Shown in pieces: positions 9,288 through 16,774 of a stretch of DNA of 64,000 nucleotides. The position numbers and the translations under genes were made by a program. The stretch's first letter is position 1. Each line of letters begins with the position of its first letter. A model generated the notes under the pieces. It had not been told where the DNA came from. It ran no database searches and worked only from the letters and a program-made list of their open reading frames with translations. Origin of the DNA: Sterolibacterium denitrificans (GTDB lineage: Bacteria > Pseudomonadota > Gammaproteobacteria > Burkholderiales > Rhodocyclaceae); the NCBI RefSeq assembly GCF_900174485.1, contig NZ_LT837803.1:1302001-1366000 (forward strand), given 5' to 3'.

Positions 9288-9342
9288 AAAAAATAATTTG
9301 CAATCGCGTCAATTTGATACATAATTGACGTGCATGAATATT
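9288..9342 (+). promoter_or_regulatory. Promoter/operator of the rightward steroid operon, copy 2 of the duplicated control region
   Basis: The 27-bp element (9288-9314) is an exact inverted copy of 8338-8364. It is followed after only 6 nt (17 nt in the other copy) by the 22-bp element 9321-9342. The 11-bp difference keeps the two elements on the same DNA face. TTGCAA followed 17 nt later by ATAATT could act as -35/-10. The site also lies upstream of the divergent TetR gene, so it may serve autoregulation. The leader to the aldolase start is about 108 nt long. Confidence 0.6.
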
Positions 9343-9450
9343 ATTCGTGTGGTGGGCAGCGCAGCTTCGATCCTGATCCCGATTCTGATTCTGGTTTCGA
9401 TCGCGGCGTGATCTGCAAACCCGGGCCACCCTAATTTGCGAGGACAGCAC

Positions 9451-10662
9451 ATGGGTCTGAATGGAAGCGCGGCCATCGTCGGCTGCGCGGAATACAAACC
9501 GGAAAAGTACAACACCGCGCCGCGGGCATTTCATCTTGCCCAGATCGCCGATCTGGCCTGGCAGGCATTGCAGGATGCCGGCATGGAAGCGAAGCAGATC
9601 GACGGCATCGTGCTGCCCGGCACGCGCTTCAACGAAGCCAAGGAGTTCATCCCGGCGATGACTGGCGAGTATCTCGGCCTCAAGCTGAACTACGGCGAGG
9701 TCGTCGATCTGGGCGGCGCCAACGGCATCGGCATGGCCTGGCGCGCGGCGGCGGCGATCGAGCTGGGCATCTGCGAAGCGGTGCTGTGCGTGATTCCGAT
9801 GCGCATCCCGATCTTCGGCGCCGAGGCCGATCCGGCGATGATCGTCAAGGGCATGCGCTACGGCGGCCACAGCACCACCTTCGGCGCGCCGGAAGCCGAG
9901 TTCGACATTCCCTACGGCCACATTGCGCAGAACACCGGCTACGCGATGATCGCCCAGCGCTATGCGGCGAAGTATGGTTACGATCCGCGCGCGATGGCGA
10001 AGATCGTCGTCGATCAGCGCACCAATGCCTGCGCCAATCCGGATGCGATTTTCCACGGCCAGCCGCTTTCCATCGAGGACGTGCTGAACAGCCGCATGGT
10101 CGCCGATCCGCTGCACGTGCTGGAGATCGTCATGCCGATCGCCGGCGGCGCGGCGTTCATCGTCACGCGCAAGGACATGAAGCGCAGGAACGGCAACCGC
10201 CCGGCGGTCATCAAGGGTTTCGGCGAGCACATCCAGAGCAAGTCGCCCAGCTATGCCGAAGACATGCTCCGGACGCCGATCGGGCCGGCGTCGCGGCGTG
10301 CGTTCGAGATGGCCGGCGTGCGGCCGTCGGACGTCGATCTGGCGCAGATCTACGACTGCTACACCATCACCGTGCTGCTGACGCTGGAGGATGCCGGCTT
10401 CTGTCCGAAGGGCGAGGGCATGCGCTTCGTGCGTGAGCACGACCTGACCTACAAGGGCGATTTTCCGATGAATACGCACGGCGGCCAGCTCGGCTTCGGC
10501 CAGGCCGGCATGGCCGGCGGCATGTCGCAGATCGTCGAAGCGGTTCGGCAGATCCAGGGCCGCTGCGGCGAGCGGCAGCTCAAGAAGCGCGATCTTGTCT
10601 ATGTATCCGGCACGGGCGGCGTCATGAGCGAGCAGACCGCGCTGATCCTTCAAGGGGAATAA
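9451..10662 (+). CDS. Thiolase-fold protein, probable steroid side-chain aldolase (Ltp2/SCP2-type)
   Basis: A 403-aa thiolase-superfamily protein. Where true thiolases have the nucleophilic Cys (C-x-S-G), this protein reads GANG, so Claisen chemistry is unlikely. This fits the Ltp2-type steroid aldolases that cleave a 22-hydroxy-acyl-CoA into a C17 ketosteroid and propionyl-CoA. The segment YDCYT (about residue 300) holds Tyr residues of the kind used by that group. Aldolases of this type work only with a DUF35 partner, and the next gene, 3 nt downstream, encodes one. GAGG lies about 8 nt upstream of ATG 9451. Assignment to side-chain retro-aldol cleavage is from family and context. Confidence 0.75.
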   Translation: MGLNGSAAIVGCAEYKPEKYNTAPRAFHLAQIADLAWQALQDAGMEAKQIDGIVLPGTRFNEAKEFIPAMTGEYLGLKLNYGEVVDLGGANGIGMAWRAAAAIELGICEAVLCVIPMRIPIFGAEADPAMIVKGMRYGGHSTTFGAPEAEFDIPYGHIAQNTGYAMIAQRYAAKYGYDPRAMAKIVVDQRTNACANPDAIFHGQPLSIEDVLNSRMVADPLHVLEIVMPIAGGAAFIVTRKDMKRRNGNRPAVIKGFGEHIQSKSPSYAEDMLRTPIGPASRRAFEMAGVRPSDVDLAQIYDCYTITVLLTLEDAGFCPKGEGMRFVREHDLTYKGDFPMNTHGGQLGFGQAGMAGGMSQIVEAVRQIQGRCGERQLKKRDLVYVSGTGGVMSEQTALILQGE

Positions 10663-10665
10663 AAC

Positions 10666-11598
10666 ATGAATCTCAAGCCGGTACCCATCGCCACCGAAAC
10701 TTCCGCGCCGTTCTGGAACGGCCTGCGCGAACGCAAGGTGAACATGCAGCAGTGCGACGATTGCGGCCACTGGGTGTTCTATCCGCGCGCCCATTGCCCG
10801 GCCTGCTTCTCGCCGCGTCTCTCGTGGAAAGAAATTTCCGGCAAGGGCACGCTGCTGACCTACACGCTGACGCGTGTGCCGACGATGCCCGAGTTCACCG
10901 ACGAAATGCCGCAGAAGCTGGCCGTCGTCCAGTTCGACGAAGGGCCGCACGTCAACACGACACTGATCGGTCTCGAAGCCGAAGACATCAAGGTCGGCAT
11001 GCGCCTCAAGCCCGTGTTCACGGATATTCCGGAGACCGAGCACACGCTGCTGCGCTTCACCGGCGAGAACGTCACCATTGTCGACAGCGGCAAGCCGGCG
11101 GCCAAGTCCGCCGCGCCGGCGCCGAAGGTCGAGAAGCGCCAGATTCACTGGCGCGATCTGCCGGCCATGCAGTCGCTGGTCAGCGAGGAATTCGGGCCGT
11201 GGAGCGACGAGCTGGAAATCACCCAGCAACTGATCGACGAGTTCGCCAAACTTTCCGGCGACGACTACTGGATCCACACCGATCCCGAGCGCTGCCGGAA
11301 GGAAAGCCCGTTCGGCATACCCATTGCCCAGGGCCAACTGGTGCAGGTGATGGTCAGCAAGCTGCGCGTGCCGAACGACTATGAGGTGGTCGGCTTCACC
11401 AACATGGTCAATTACGGTTCCGACAAGCTGCGTTTCCCCGCCACGGTGCCGGTCGGCAGCCGCATCCATGCGCGTTCGCGCGTGAAGGCGGTGACCGAGG
11501 TGAAGAGCGGCATCCAGATGACCACGGAAATCTGCACCCATGTCGTCGGCATGGAGCGGCCGTCGGTCATCAACGAGCTGGTCATCCTCTTCATGTAA
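10666..11598 (+). CDS. DUF35 (zinc ribbon/OB fold) - MaoC hydratase fusion
   Basis: A 310-aa two-domain protein. The N-terminal half is DUF35: zinc ribbon Cys30, Cys33, Cys44, Cys47, then an OB fold to about residue 140. After an Ala/Pro/Lys linker (141-157), the C-terminal half is a MaoC/NodN hotdog domain with the hydratase motif GDDYWIHTD (Asp199, His204) and FGIPIAQG. Expected roles are scaffold/partner of the aldolase and hydration of the enoyl-CoA made by the acyl-CoA dehydrogenases. In mycobacterial ChsH2 the same two domains are joined in the opposite order (MaoC first), and a second MaoC protein, ChsH1, is separate; none is visible here. It follows the aldolase by 3 nt. Confidence 0.8.
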   Translation: MNLKPVPIATETSAPFWNGLRERKVNMQQCDDCGHWVFYPRAHCPACFSPRLSWKEISGKGTLLTYTLTRVPTMPEFTDEMPQKLAVVQFDEGPHVNTTLIGLEAEDIKVGMRLKPVFTDIPETEHTLLRFTGENVTIVDSGKPAAKSAAPAPKVEKRQIHWRDLPAMQSLVSEEFGPWSDELEITQQLIDEFAKLSGDDYWIHTDPERCRKESPFGIPIAQGQLVQVMVSKLRVPNDYEVVGFTNMVNYGSDKLRFPATVPVGSRIHARSRVKAVTEVKSGIQMTTEICTHVVGMERPSVINELVILFM

Positions 11599-11646
11599 CC
11601 GTGTCTCCCATTTCCTTAAGCTTTTCCCTCGCCCTTTCCCTGGTCA

Positions 11647-11667
11647 TCTCCCCCGGTGCCGGGGAGA
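11647..11667 (+). repeat. Small GC-rich hairpin in the operon
   Basis: A 7-bp perfect stem (TCTCCCC / GGGGAGA) with a 7-nt loop lies in the 131-bp gap between the DUF35-MaoC gene and the first acyl-CoA dehydrogenase. No T-run follows, so it is not an obvious terminator. It may only slow or process the message. Confidence 0.35.
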
Positions 11668-11729
11668 GGGTGCCTTTATTGCGTCGATCGATGATGGACG
11701 GTAGTTCAATTGCATAGGCAGGACTCAAA

Positions 11730-12941
11730 GTGAGTGACAAATCACACCTCGAAACCTTCCGTCAGGAAGCGAGAAGTTGGCTGGAAGCCAACTGTCCGGC
11801 GGAGATGCGCACGCCGACGCCGGAAGGCGGGATCGTCTGGGTGGGCAGCCAGATCCGCTTTGATTCGGAGCCGCAGCGGCTATGGTACGAACGGATGCGC
11901 GACAAGCGCTGGTTCGCGCCGACCTGGCCGGTGGAATACGGTGGCGGCGGCCTGAGCAAGGACGAAGCGCGCGTATTGGAGCGCGAACTCTCGCGCCTCA
12001 AATGCCGGCTGCCGATGGTGAACCTGGGCATCTGGATGATCGGCCCGATCATCCTCGAATTCGGCACCGAAGAACAAAAGCGCCAGCACCTGCCCAAAAT
12101 GTGTTCCGGCGAAGCCAGCTGGTGTCAGGGCTTCTCCGAGCCGAATGCGGGTTCGGACCTGGCCAGTCTCAAGATGAAAGCCGAACGCGAGGGCGACGAC
12201 TTCATCCTCAACGGCTCCAAAATCTGGACCTCGTACGCGCAGAAATCCGACTGGATGTACTGCCTCATCCGCACCGACAACACGCCGGGCAAGGACAAGC
12301 AGGAAGGCATCACCCTGGTGCTGCTCGACATGCACACGCCGGGCATCAGCATCAAGCCGATCGAACTGCTCAGCGGCAAATCCAACTTCTGTCAGGTCTT
12401 CTTCGATAACGTCCGCGTCCCGGTCAGGAACGTCATCGGCGAAATCAACGGCGGCTGGCCGATCACCAAGAAGCTGCTCCAGTATGAGCGCGGCGCCATG
12501 GCCAAACTCAGCGAATCCGGCGTCAAGGGCCGCGACTTCACCTCGCTGGCGCAGGAATACCTGCCGCAGATCAGTGACCCGCAGCAAAAGGCGGCGCTGC
12601 GCGAACGCATTGCCGGCATTCTCGTCGATGAAAAAGCCTTCCTGTTCACCATGCAGCGGGTCGGCGAAGAAGCCAAGGCCGGCGGCGACGTGGGCACCAT
12701 CACCTCGATCTTCAAATACGCCTCGGCCGAAGAAGGGCGCCACAAATACGAAGCCCTGCTGGCGCTGATGGGCCATCGCGCGCTGGGCTGGGACACGGGT
12801 GAAGCCGGACAGGAATTCAGCGAGGACGAACTCATGGTCGCCAAGCAATGGCTGCTCTCATGGACCTTCTGCATCGCCGGCGGCACCTCGGAAATCCAGC
12901 TCAACGTCATCGCCAAGCGCATCCTTGGCCTGCCCTCCTGA
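11730..12941 (+). CDS. Acyl-CoA dehydrogenase, catalytic-type subunit
   Basis: A 403-aa flavin acyl-CoA dehydrogenase. FSEPNAGSDLAS and ILNGSKIWTSYA are the usual FAD/substrate motifs, and the C-terminus reads AGGTSEIQLN. The MCAD-type catalytic Glu (Y-E-G) is replaced by Gly, but Glu253 in QYERG aligns by eye with the isovaleryl-CoA-dehydrogenase-type base. The start is GTG 11730, with AGGA 8 nt upstream. Together with the shorter dehydrogenase downstream it probably forms an alpha2beta2 enzyme like mycobacterial ChsE1-ChsE2, which desaturates the short steroid side chain. The steroid substrate is inferred from the cluster. Confidence 0.8.
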   Translation: MSDKSHLETFRQEARSWLEANCPAEMRTPTPEGGIVWVGSQIRFDSEPQRLWYERMRDKRWFAPTWPVEYGGGGLSKDEARVLERELSRLKCRLPMVNLGIWMIGPIILEFGTEEQKRQHLPKMCSGEASWCQGFSEPNAGSDLASLKMKAEREGDDFILNGSKIWTSYAQKSDWMYCLIRTDNTPGKDKQEGITLVLLDMHTPGISIKPIELLSGKSNFCQVFFDNVRVPVRNVIGEINGGWPITKKLLQYERGAMAKLSESGVKGRDFTSLAQEYLPQISDPQQKAALRERIAGILVDEKAFLFTMQRVGEEAKAGGDVGTITSIFKYASAEEGRHKYEALLALMGHRALGWDTGEAGQEFSEDELMVAKQWLLSWTFCIAGGTSEIQLNVIAKRILGLPS

Positions 12942-12953
12942 TGCCTCCCGTTA

Positions 12954-13023
12954 CGTCATCCCCGCGCAGGCGGGGATCCAGCAGTGTGCAACATCATGGA
13001 TTCCCGCCTGCGCGGGAATGACG
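12954..13023. repeat. Intergenic inverted repeat (palindromic GTCATtCCCGCGCAGGCGGGA-type element)
   Basis: Two 27-nt arms, 12954-12980 and 12997-13023, are inverted copies of one another with a few mismatches and a 16-nt loop. The arm unit, beginning CGTCATCCCCGCGCAGG, is a dispersed intergenic element familiar from proteobacterial genomes. It lies in the 141-bp gap between the two acyl-CoA dehydrogenase genes, inside the operon, and would form a strong mRNA hairpin. Confidence 0.7.
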
Positions 13024-13082
13024 AATCAAGGGTGATCGACCTTACCTAGCCTAGCCTCAAGCAAGTAGCGAGAGAAAACACC

Positions 13083-14204
13083 ATGGGACTCCTCTTCAAC
13101 GAAGAACAACGCCTGCTGCAAGAAACCGCGCAGGACTACTTCCAGAACCACTTCAGCACCAAGACCCTGCGCGAAATGCGCGAGGGCCGGGACGCGCTGG
13201 GCTACGTGCCGAAACTCTGGCAACAAATGGCCGAGATGGGCTGGACCGGCATCCTCGCCAGCGAAGACCAGGGCGGCCTGGGCTTCGGCTTCCAGGGTGT
13301 CGGCGCGGTGCTCGAACCGGCCGGCAAGACGCTGGCCGGCTCGCCCTTCCTCGCCACCGTCGTCCTCGGCGGCAGCGCCCTGCAACTGGGTGGCAATGAA
13401 GCCCAGCGCAACCACTGGCTGCCCAAACTGATCGCTGGCGAAGTGCGCTTCGCCCTGGCCATCGACGAAGGCCCGCGCCACGACCCCAAGGTCTGCCAGA
13501 CCACTGCGACGAAGAACGAAAAAGGCTACATCCTCAACGGCAGCAAGCAATTCGTCATGGACGGCGGCTGCGCCGACCAACTCATCGTCTCGGCCGACAC
13601 CGGCAAGGGCCAGACCCTGTTCCTGGTCGATGCGCAAGCCCAGGGCATCAGCCGCCATCCCCTGACGATGATCGACACGCGCAACGCCGCGCGCATCGTG
13701 CTGGACAATGTTCAGGTCGATGCAGACGCGGTGCTCGGCAGCCAGGACGAAGGCCTGGAGTTGCTCGACCAGATCCTCGACCGTGGTCGGATTGCGCTGT
13801 GCGCCGAAATGCTGGGCATCGCCCAATGGCTGTTCGACACCACCATCGACTACCTCAAGCAGCGGGTGCAGTTCGACGTGCTGATCGGCTCCTTTCAGGC
13901 GCTGCAGCACCGCGCGGCGAAGATGTTCGTGCAGATGCAACTGGCGCGCAGCAGCGTGCTGGCGGCCCTGTCCATCGTCGATGAGAATCCGGCCTTCCTG
14001 CCGTTCTACGCCAGCGCGGCCAAGGCCAAGATGGGCGAAGTGCTGGAGCTGGTGAGCAGCGAGGCGGTGCAGATGCACGGCGGCATCGGCGTGACCGACG
14101 AGCTGGACGTGGGCTTGTACCTGAAGCGCGGCCGCGTCTGCGTCGCCGCCCTCGGCGATGTCACCTTCCATCGGGATCGCGTGGCGGGGATCCTCGGTAT
14201 CTGA
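13083..14204 (+). CDS. Acyl-CoA dehydrogenase, partner subunit
   Basis: A 373-aa acyl-CoA dehydrogenase. The fold markers are present: YLKQRVQFDVLIGSFQALQH, and QMHGGIGVTDELDVGLYLKR near the C-terminus. Neither base position is occupied: the IVD-type Glu site reads LDRGR, and the MCAD-type site reads ALGD. The ESEPxAGSD-type loop is also degenerate (IDEGPRHDP). This pattern fits the non-catalytic partner in a heteromeric steroid acyl-CoA dehydrogenase, paired with the 403-aa protein upstream. A GAGAGAA site lies ahead of ATG 13083. Confidence 0.78.
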   Translation: MGLLFNEEQRLLQETAQDYFQNHFSTKTLREMREGRDALGYVPKLWQQMAEMGWTGILASEDQGGLGFGFQGVGAVLEPAGKTLAGSPFLATVVLGGSALQLGGNEAQRNHWLPKLIAGEVRFALAIDEGPRHDPKVCQTTATKNEKGYILNGSKQFVMDGGCADQLIVSADTGKGQTLFLVDAQAQGISRHPLTMIDTRNAARIVLDNVQVDADAVLGSQDEGLELLDQILDRGRIALCAEMLGIAQWLFDTTIDYLKQRVQFDVLIGSFQALQHRAAKMFVQMQLARSSVLAALSIVDENPAFLPFYASAAKAKMGEVLELVSSEAVQMHGGIGVTDELDVGLYLKRGRVCVAALGDVTFHRDRVAGILGI

Positions 14205-14296
14205 AGCCGTAACCAGCATGCGCTGACTCGCGCGGTCGGCGTCGATTCGCATATCCGAAAGGCTTTTCGTTTCAATCAACCAGGAGGAGATAGAAA

Positions 14297-15781
14297 ATGA
14301 AGGAGCAGAATTACGACGTCATCGTGATCGGCACCGGCCCGGGCGGCGCATCGTGCGCTACTTTGTTGCAGAAGCGCGGCATCCGCACGCTGCTGCTGGA
14401 GAAGAACGAGGTGCTCGGCGGCAAGATGTACAGCGTGGACAGCGATGGCTATGCCTACGACCTGTTTCCGCACGGCCAGGTGCCGATCCGCGGCAATGCC
14501 TTCGAGGACATCTTCGCCGAGCTGGGCGTGTCCGACGAATACGTGCCGGCGCTGGACATCGACGATCAGCGCGAGATGATCACCATGGCCTATCGGCGCA
14601 AGGAGTGGCCGGAATACCGCGTGCTCAGCCAGAAGCAGGGCCTGACCGATCCGACGCCGTTCTTCGAGCTGTGGGGTGCGACCCCCGAGGAGTGCGAGCA
14701 GATCATGGCCGTCATGGTCGAGATCATGACCCTGCCGCCGGAGGAGCGCGCCAAGCTCGACGACGTGACCATGGACGAGTGGCTGGCCGCGCGCCAGGTG
14801 AGGTCGGGGCCGCTCTACAGCTATCTCGGCTTCCAGGCCAACGCTTCGCTGGCCGAGCCGATCGACCTGGTGGCGGCATCGGAGATGATCCTGATCCTCC
14901 AGCAGATGATGATCCAGGGCGGCGGTGGTCAGTACAAGGGCGGCTTCGCGCTGCTCACCAACGTCATGCTGCGCGAGTTCGAGAAGAACGGTGGCACGCT
15001 GGTCAAGGGTTGCCGCGTCGAGAAGATCCTCGTCGACAACGGCGCGGTGCAGGGTGTGACGACCGCCAAGGGAGCTTTCCGCGCGCCGGTGGTGGTGAGC
15101 AGCGCCGGCATCCATCCGACGGTGCTGAAGCTCGTCGGCCCCGAGCATTTCGACAAGTCCTATGTCAATTACGTGAAGCGCCTGGTGCCCGGCTGGGCGT
15201 TCACCAGCATCCGCTATTTTCTCGACAAGCCGGTGATGAAGACCGGCATCTATGCCGTTTGGTCGGACGAGAGCTGGTTGAATCTGGAGCGCTTCAAGCA
15301 GGTCAAGGCCGGCAAGTTGCCCGATGAGATCACGCTGTTCATGGTCAACCATTCCTTCTTCGACGAGAACGCCGCGCCGCCGGGCAAGCAGGTGCTGGTG
15401 TCGGGCACGGTCTGCTCGTCGAATCCCGAGGCCGGCGAGATCGAGGCCGTCTGGGAGAAGATGGATCAGCAGATGAAGAAACTCTTCCCGGAAATCTGGG
15501 ACGCCATCGAACGCCGCGAATACACCGGGCCGCGCGAGATTTCGCAATTGACGCGCGACAGCGTGGTGACGGCCGGCGGCGGCGAATGCGTGGGCCTGGC
15601 GCAGATCGTCGGCCAGTGCGGCGCGATGAAGCCGAAATCCGAAACGCCGGTGCGTGGTCTTTATCTCTCAGGTGCCGATGCCGGCGCCGAGGGCATGGGC
15701 ACGCATCAGTCGGGCCTGTCTGGCATCCGCGTCACCCATATGGTTGAGCAGTATCTGGACAAGCTGACCAAGGCGCTGTGA
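14297..15781 (+). CDS. Phytoene-desaturase-like FAD-dependent oxidoreductase
   Basis: A 494-aa protein with an N-terminal dinucleotide-binding motif (VIVIGTGPGGASCATLLQKRG, about residues 9-28), an LLLEKNEVLGGKM FAD-ribose contact, and a C-terminal flavin motif (GLYLSGADAGAEGMGTHQSG). This is the COG1233 group (phytoene desaturase, carotene isomerase, retinol saturase). No carotenoid genes are near. As the last gene of the steroid operon it more likely oxidises or saturates a steroid ring or side chain; the reaction cannot be read from sequence. AGGAGGAG gives it one of the strongest ribosome sites in the cluster. A terminator follows. Confidence 0.72.
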   Translation: MKEQNYDVIVIGTGPGGASCATLLQKRGIRTLLLEKNEVLGGKMYSVDSDGYAYDLFPHGQVPIRGNAFEDIFAELGVSDEYVPALDIDDQREMITMAYRRKEWPEYRVLSQKQGLTDPTPFFELWGATPEECEQIMAVMVEIMTLPPEERAKLDDVTMDEWLAARQVRSGPLYSYLGFQANASLAEPIDLVAASEMILILQQMMIQGGGGQYKGGFALLTNVMLREFEKNGGTLVKGCRVEKILVDNGAVQGVTTAKGAFRAPVVVSSAGIHPTVLKLVGPEHFDKSYVNYVKRLVPGWAFTSIRYFLDKPVMKTGIYAVWSDESWLNLERFKQVKAGKLPDEITLFMVNHSFFDENAAPPGKQVLVSGTVCSSNPEAGEIEAVWEKMDQQMKKLFPEIWDAIERREYTGPREISQLTRDSVVTAGGGECVGLAQIVGQCGAMKPKSETPVRGLYLSGADAGAEGMGTHQSGLSGIRVTHMVEQYLDKLTKAL

Positions 15782-15797
15782 TCTCAAGCGAAACCCA

Positions 15798-15831
15798 AGT
15801 CCCTTGTATCGCAGGGTACAAGGGGCTTTTT
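15798..15831 (+). terminator. Rho-independent terminator of the steroid operon
   Basis: Arms AGTCCCTTGTA (15798-15808) and TACAAGGGGCT (15817-15827) pair over 11 bp with one G-U, an 8-nt loop, then five T. It starts 17 nt after the flavoprotein stop. Confidence 0.85.
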
Positions 15832-15903
15832 CAATGGCCGTGACCGATTAGTCGATGCTCAGGCCTGGTCTGCCAGCAACACATTGGGTTGTTTTTTAAG
15901 GGC

Positions 15904-15919
15904 TACTACATTTGTGGTA
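15904..15919. promoter_or_regulatory. Imperfect palindrome, likely toxin-antitoxin operator
   Basis: TACTACATTTGTGGTA is a near-palindrome about 40 nt before the antitoxin start, in the only AT-rich part of the leader. Type II antitoxins commonly bind such sites to repress their own operon. No binding evidence beyond position and symmetry. Confidence 0.45.
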
Positions 15920-15959
15920 AATTGATTGTATGGAAAACATATTCCGGCCGGAGGTCCAA

Positions 15960-16193
15960 ATGAGCACGTCGACATCCATACGCATCGATCAGACACTGTA
16001 CGACCAGGCCCGTAGCGAGGCGGTGAGCGAGCATCGCACCATTGCCGGGCAGATTGAATACTGGGCCAAGGTCGGGCGCGCCGCGCTGGACAATCCCGAC
16101 CTGCCGGTGAGCTTCATTGCCGAATCCCTGGCCTCGCTGGCCGAATCGTGCGCAGAAGCCACCGACTTCGTGCCCCGCTCGCGCCGCGCATGA
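15960..16193 (+). CDS. ParD-like type II antitoxin
   Basis: A 77-aa protein. The N-terminal stretch STSIRIDQTLYDQARSEA looks like a ribbon-helix-helix DNA-binding segment, and HRTIAGQIEYWAKVGRAAL is the typical continuation in ParD-like antitoxins (PF11903 group). The acidic, Ala/Ser-rich C-terminus would wrap the toxin. ATG 15960 is chosen over 15930 because GGAGGTCC lies 5 nt before it. Its stop overlaps the start of the toxin gene in ATGA, so the two are translationally coupled. Confidence 0.8.
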   Translation: MSTSTSIRIDQTLYDQARSEAVSEHRTIAGQIEYWAKVGRAALDNPDLPVSFIAESLASLAESCAEATDFVPRSRRA

Positions 16194-16471
16194 GCTACGG
16201 GCTCAAGCAGACCCGGCGCTTTGCCCGTGCCTACAAGAAACTGCACGACAACGTTGCTGCCGATGTGGATGCAGCCACCGAGGTGGTGGCTGCCGATCCC
16301 ACGGTGGGCGAGCGCAAAAAAGGCGATCTGGCCGATCTTCTGGTTTACAAATTCCGCAGCCAGAACCAGCAGTACCTGCTGGGCTACACCGTCGATGACG
16401 ATGTCCGGCTGGTGTATCTGGAGGCCGTCGGCCCTCACGAAAATTTCTACCGCGACCTCAAGCGGTCGTAG
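16190..16471 (+). CDS. RelE/ParE-superfamily toxin
   Basis: A 93-aa basic protein beginning MSYGLKQTRRFARAYKKLHD, the usual opening helix of RelE-type toxins, with a central beta-sheet (LLVYKFRSQNQQYLLGYTVDDDVRLVYLEAVGPHENFYRDLKR) that keeps basic and aromatic residues. RelE toxins cut mRNA on the ribosome while ParE relatives poison gyrase; which applies here cannot be told. The start codon overlaps the antitoxin stop by 4 nt. Confidence 0.78.
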   Translation: MSYGLKQTRRFARAYKKLHDNVAADVDAATEVVAADPTVGERKKGDLADLLVYKFRSQNQQYLLGYTVDDDVRLVYLEAVGPHENFYRDLKRS

Positions 16472-16489
16472 CTGACGAATCGTCGCCGG

Positions 16490-16774
16490 ATGAGTGTGCC
16501 CAGCATCCTGCCCCACGGCAGCACATCACCGTCTGAGACGGAATCCCGTACATTCGATGCAGGTTGCAGTCAGCGCTGCCCGCGCTGTGGCGCAGCTTTT
16601 GTCTGTGGCGTGAACGATGGCACTGTGCGCTGCTGGTGTGCCGATTTGCCGGTGCTGCAGGGCGTGATCGAGGCTGCGGCTGCGGCGGAGCGTTCGGCGG
16701 ATTCGGGGTGTGCGTCGTGCTATTGCCCAACCTGTCTGCGCGAACTGCTGGCGGCTCAGTCCGCTTCGGACTGA
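16490..16774 (+). CDS. Cysteine-rich CWC family protein
   Basis: A 94-aa protein with a zinc-ribbon-like core: CSQRCPRCGAAFVCGV, then the family signature CWCADLP, and a second pair CYCPTC near the end. Proteins of this family are small, widespread in beta- and gammaproteobacteria and of unknown function; metal binding is likely from the paired Cys. It follows the toxin by 18 nt. Its last 19 nt overlap the convergent Nudix gene. Confidence 0.7.
   Translation: MSVPSILPHGSTSPSETESRTFDAGCSQRCPRCGAAFVCGVNDGTVRCWCADLPVLQGVIEAAAAAERSADSGCASCYCPTCLRELLAAQSASD

Noticed and set aside
8485-11541. A 1018-codon minus-strand frame ending in the TetR regulator
   Set aside because: Only the last 242 codons are the regulator. 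The rest is antisense to the aldolase and DUF35-MaoC genes and crosses their promoter.
11599-11729. Terminator between the DUF35-MaoC gene and the first acyl-CoA dehydrogenase
   Set aside because: A hairpin exists but has no T-run, and the gene order argues for read-through.
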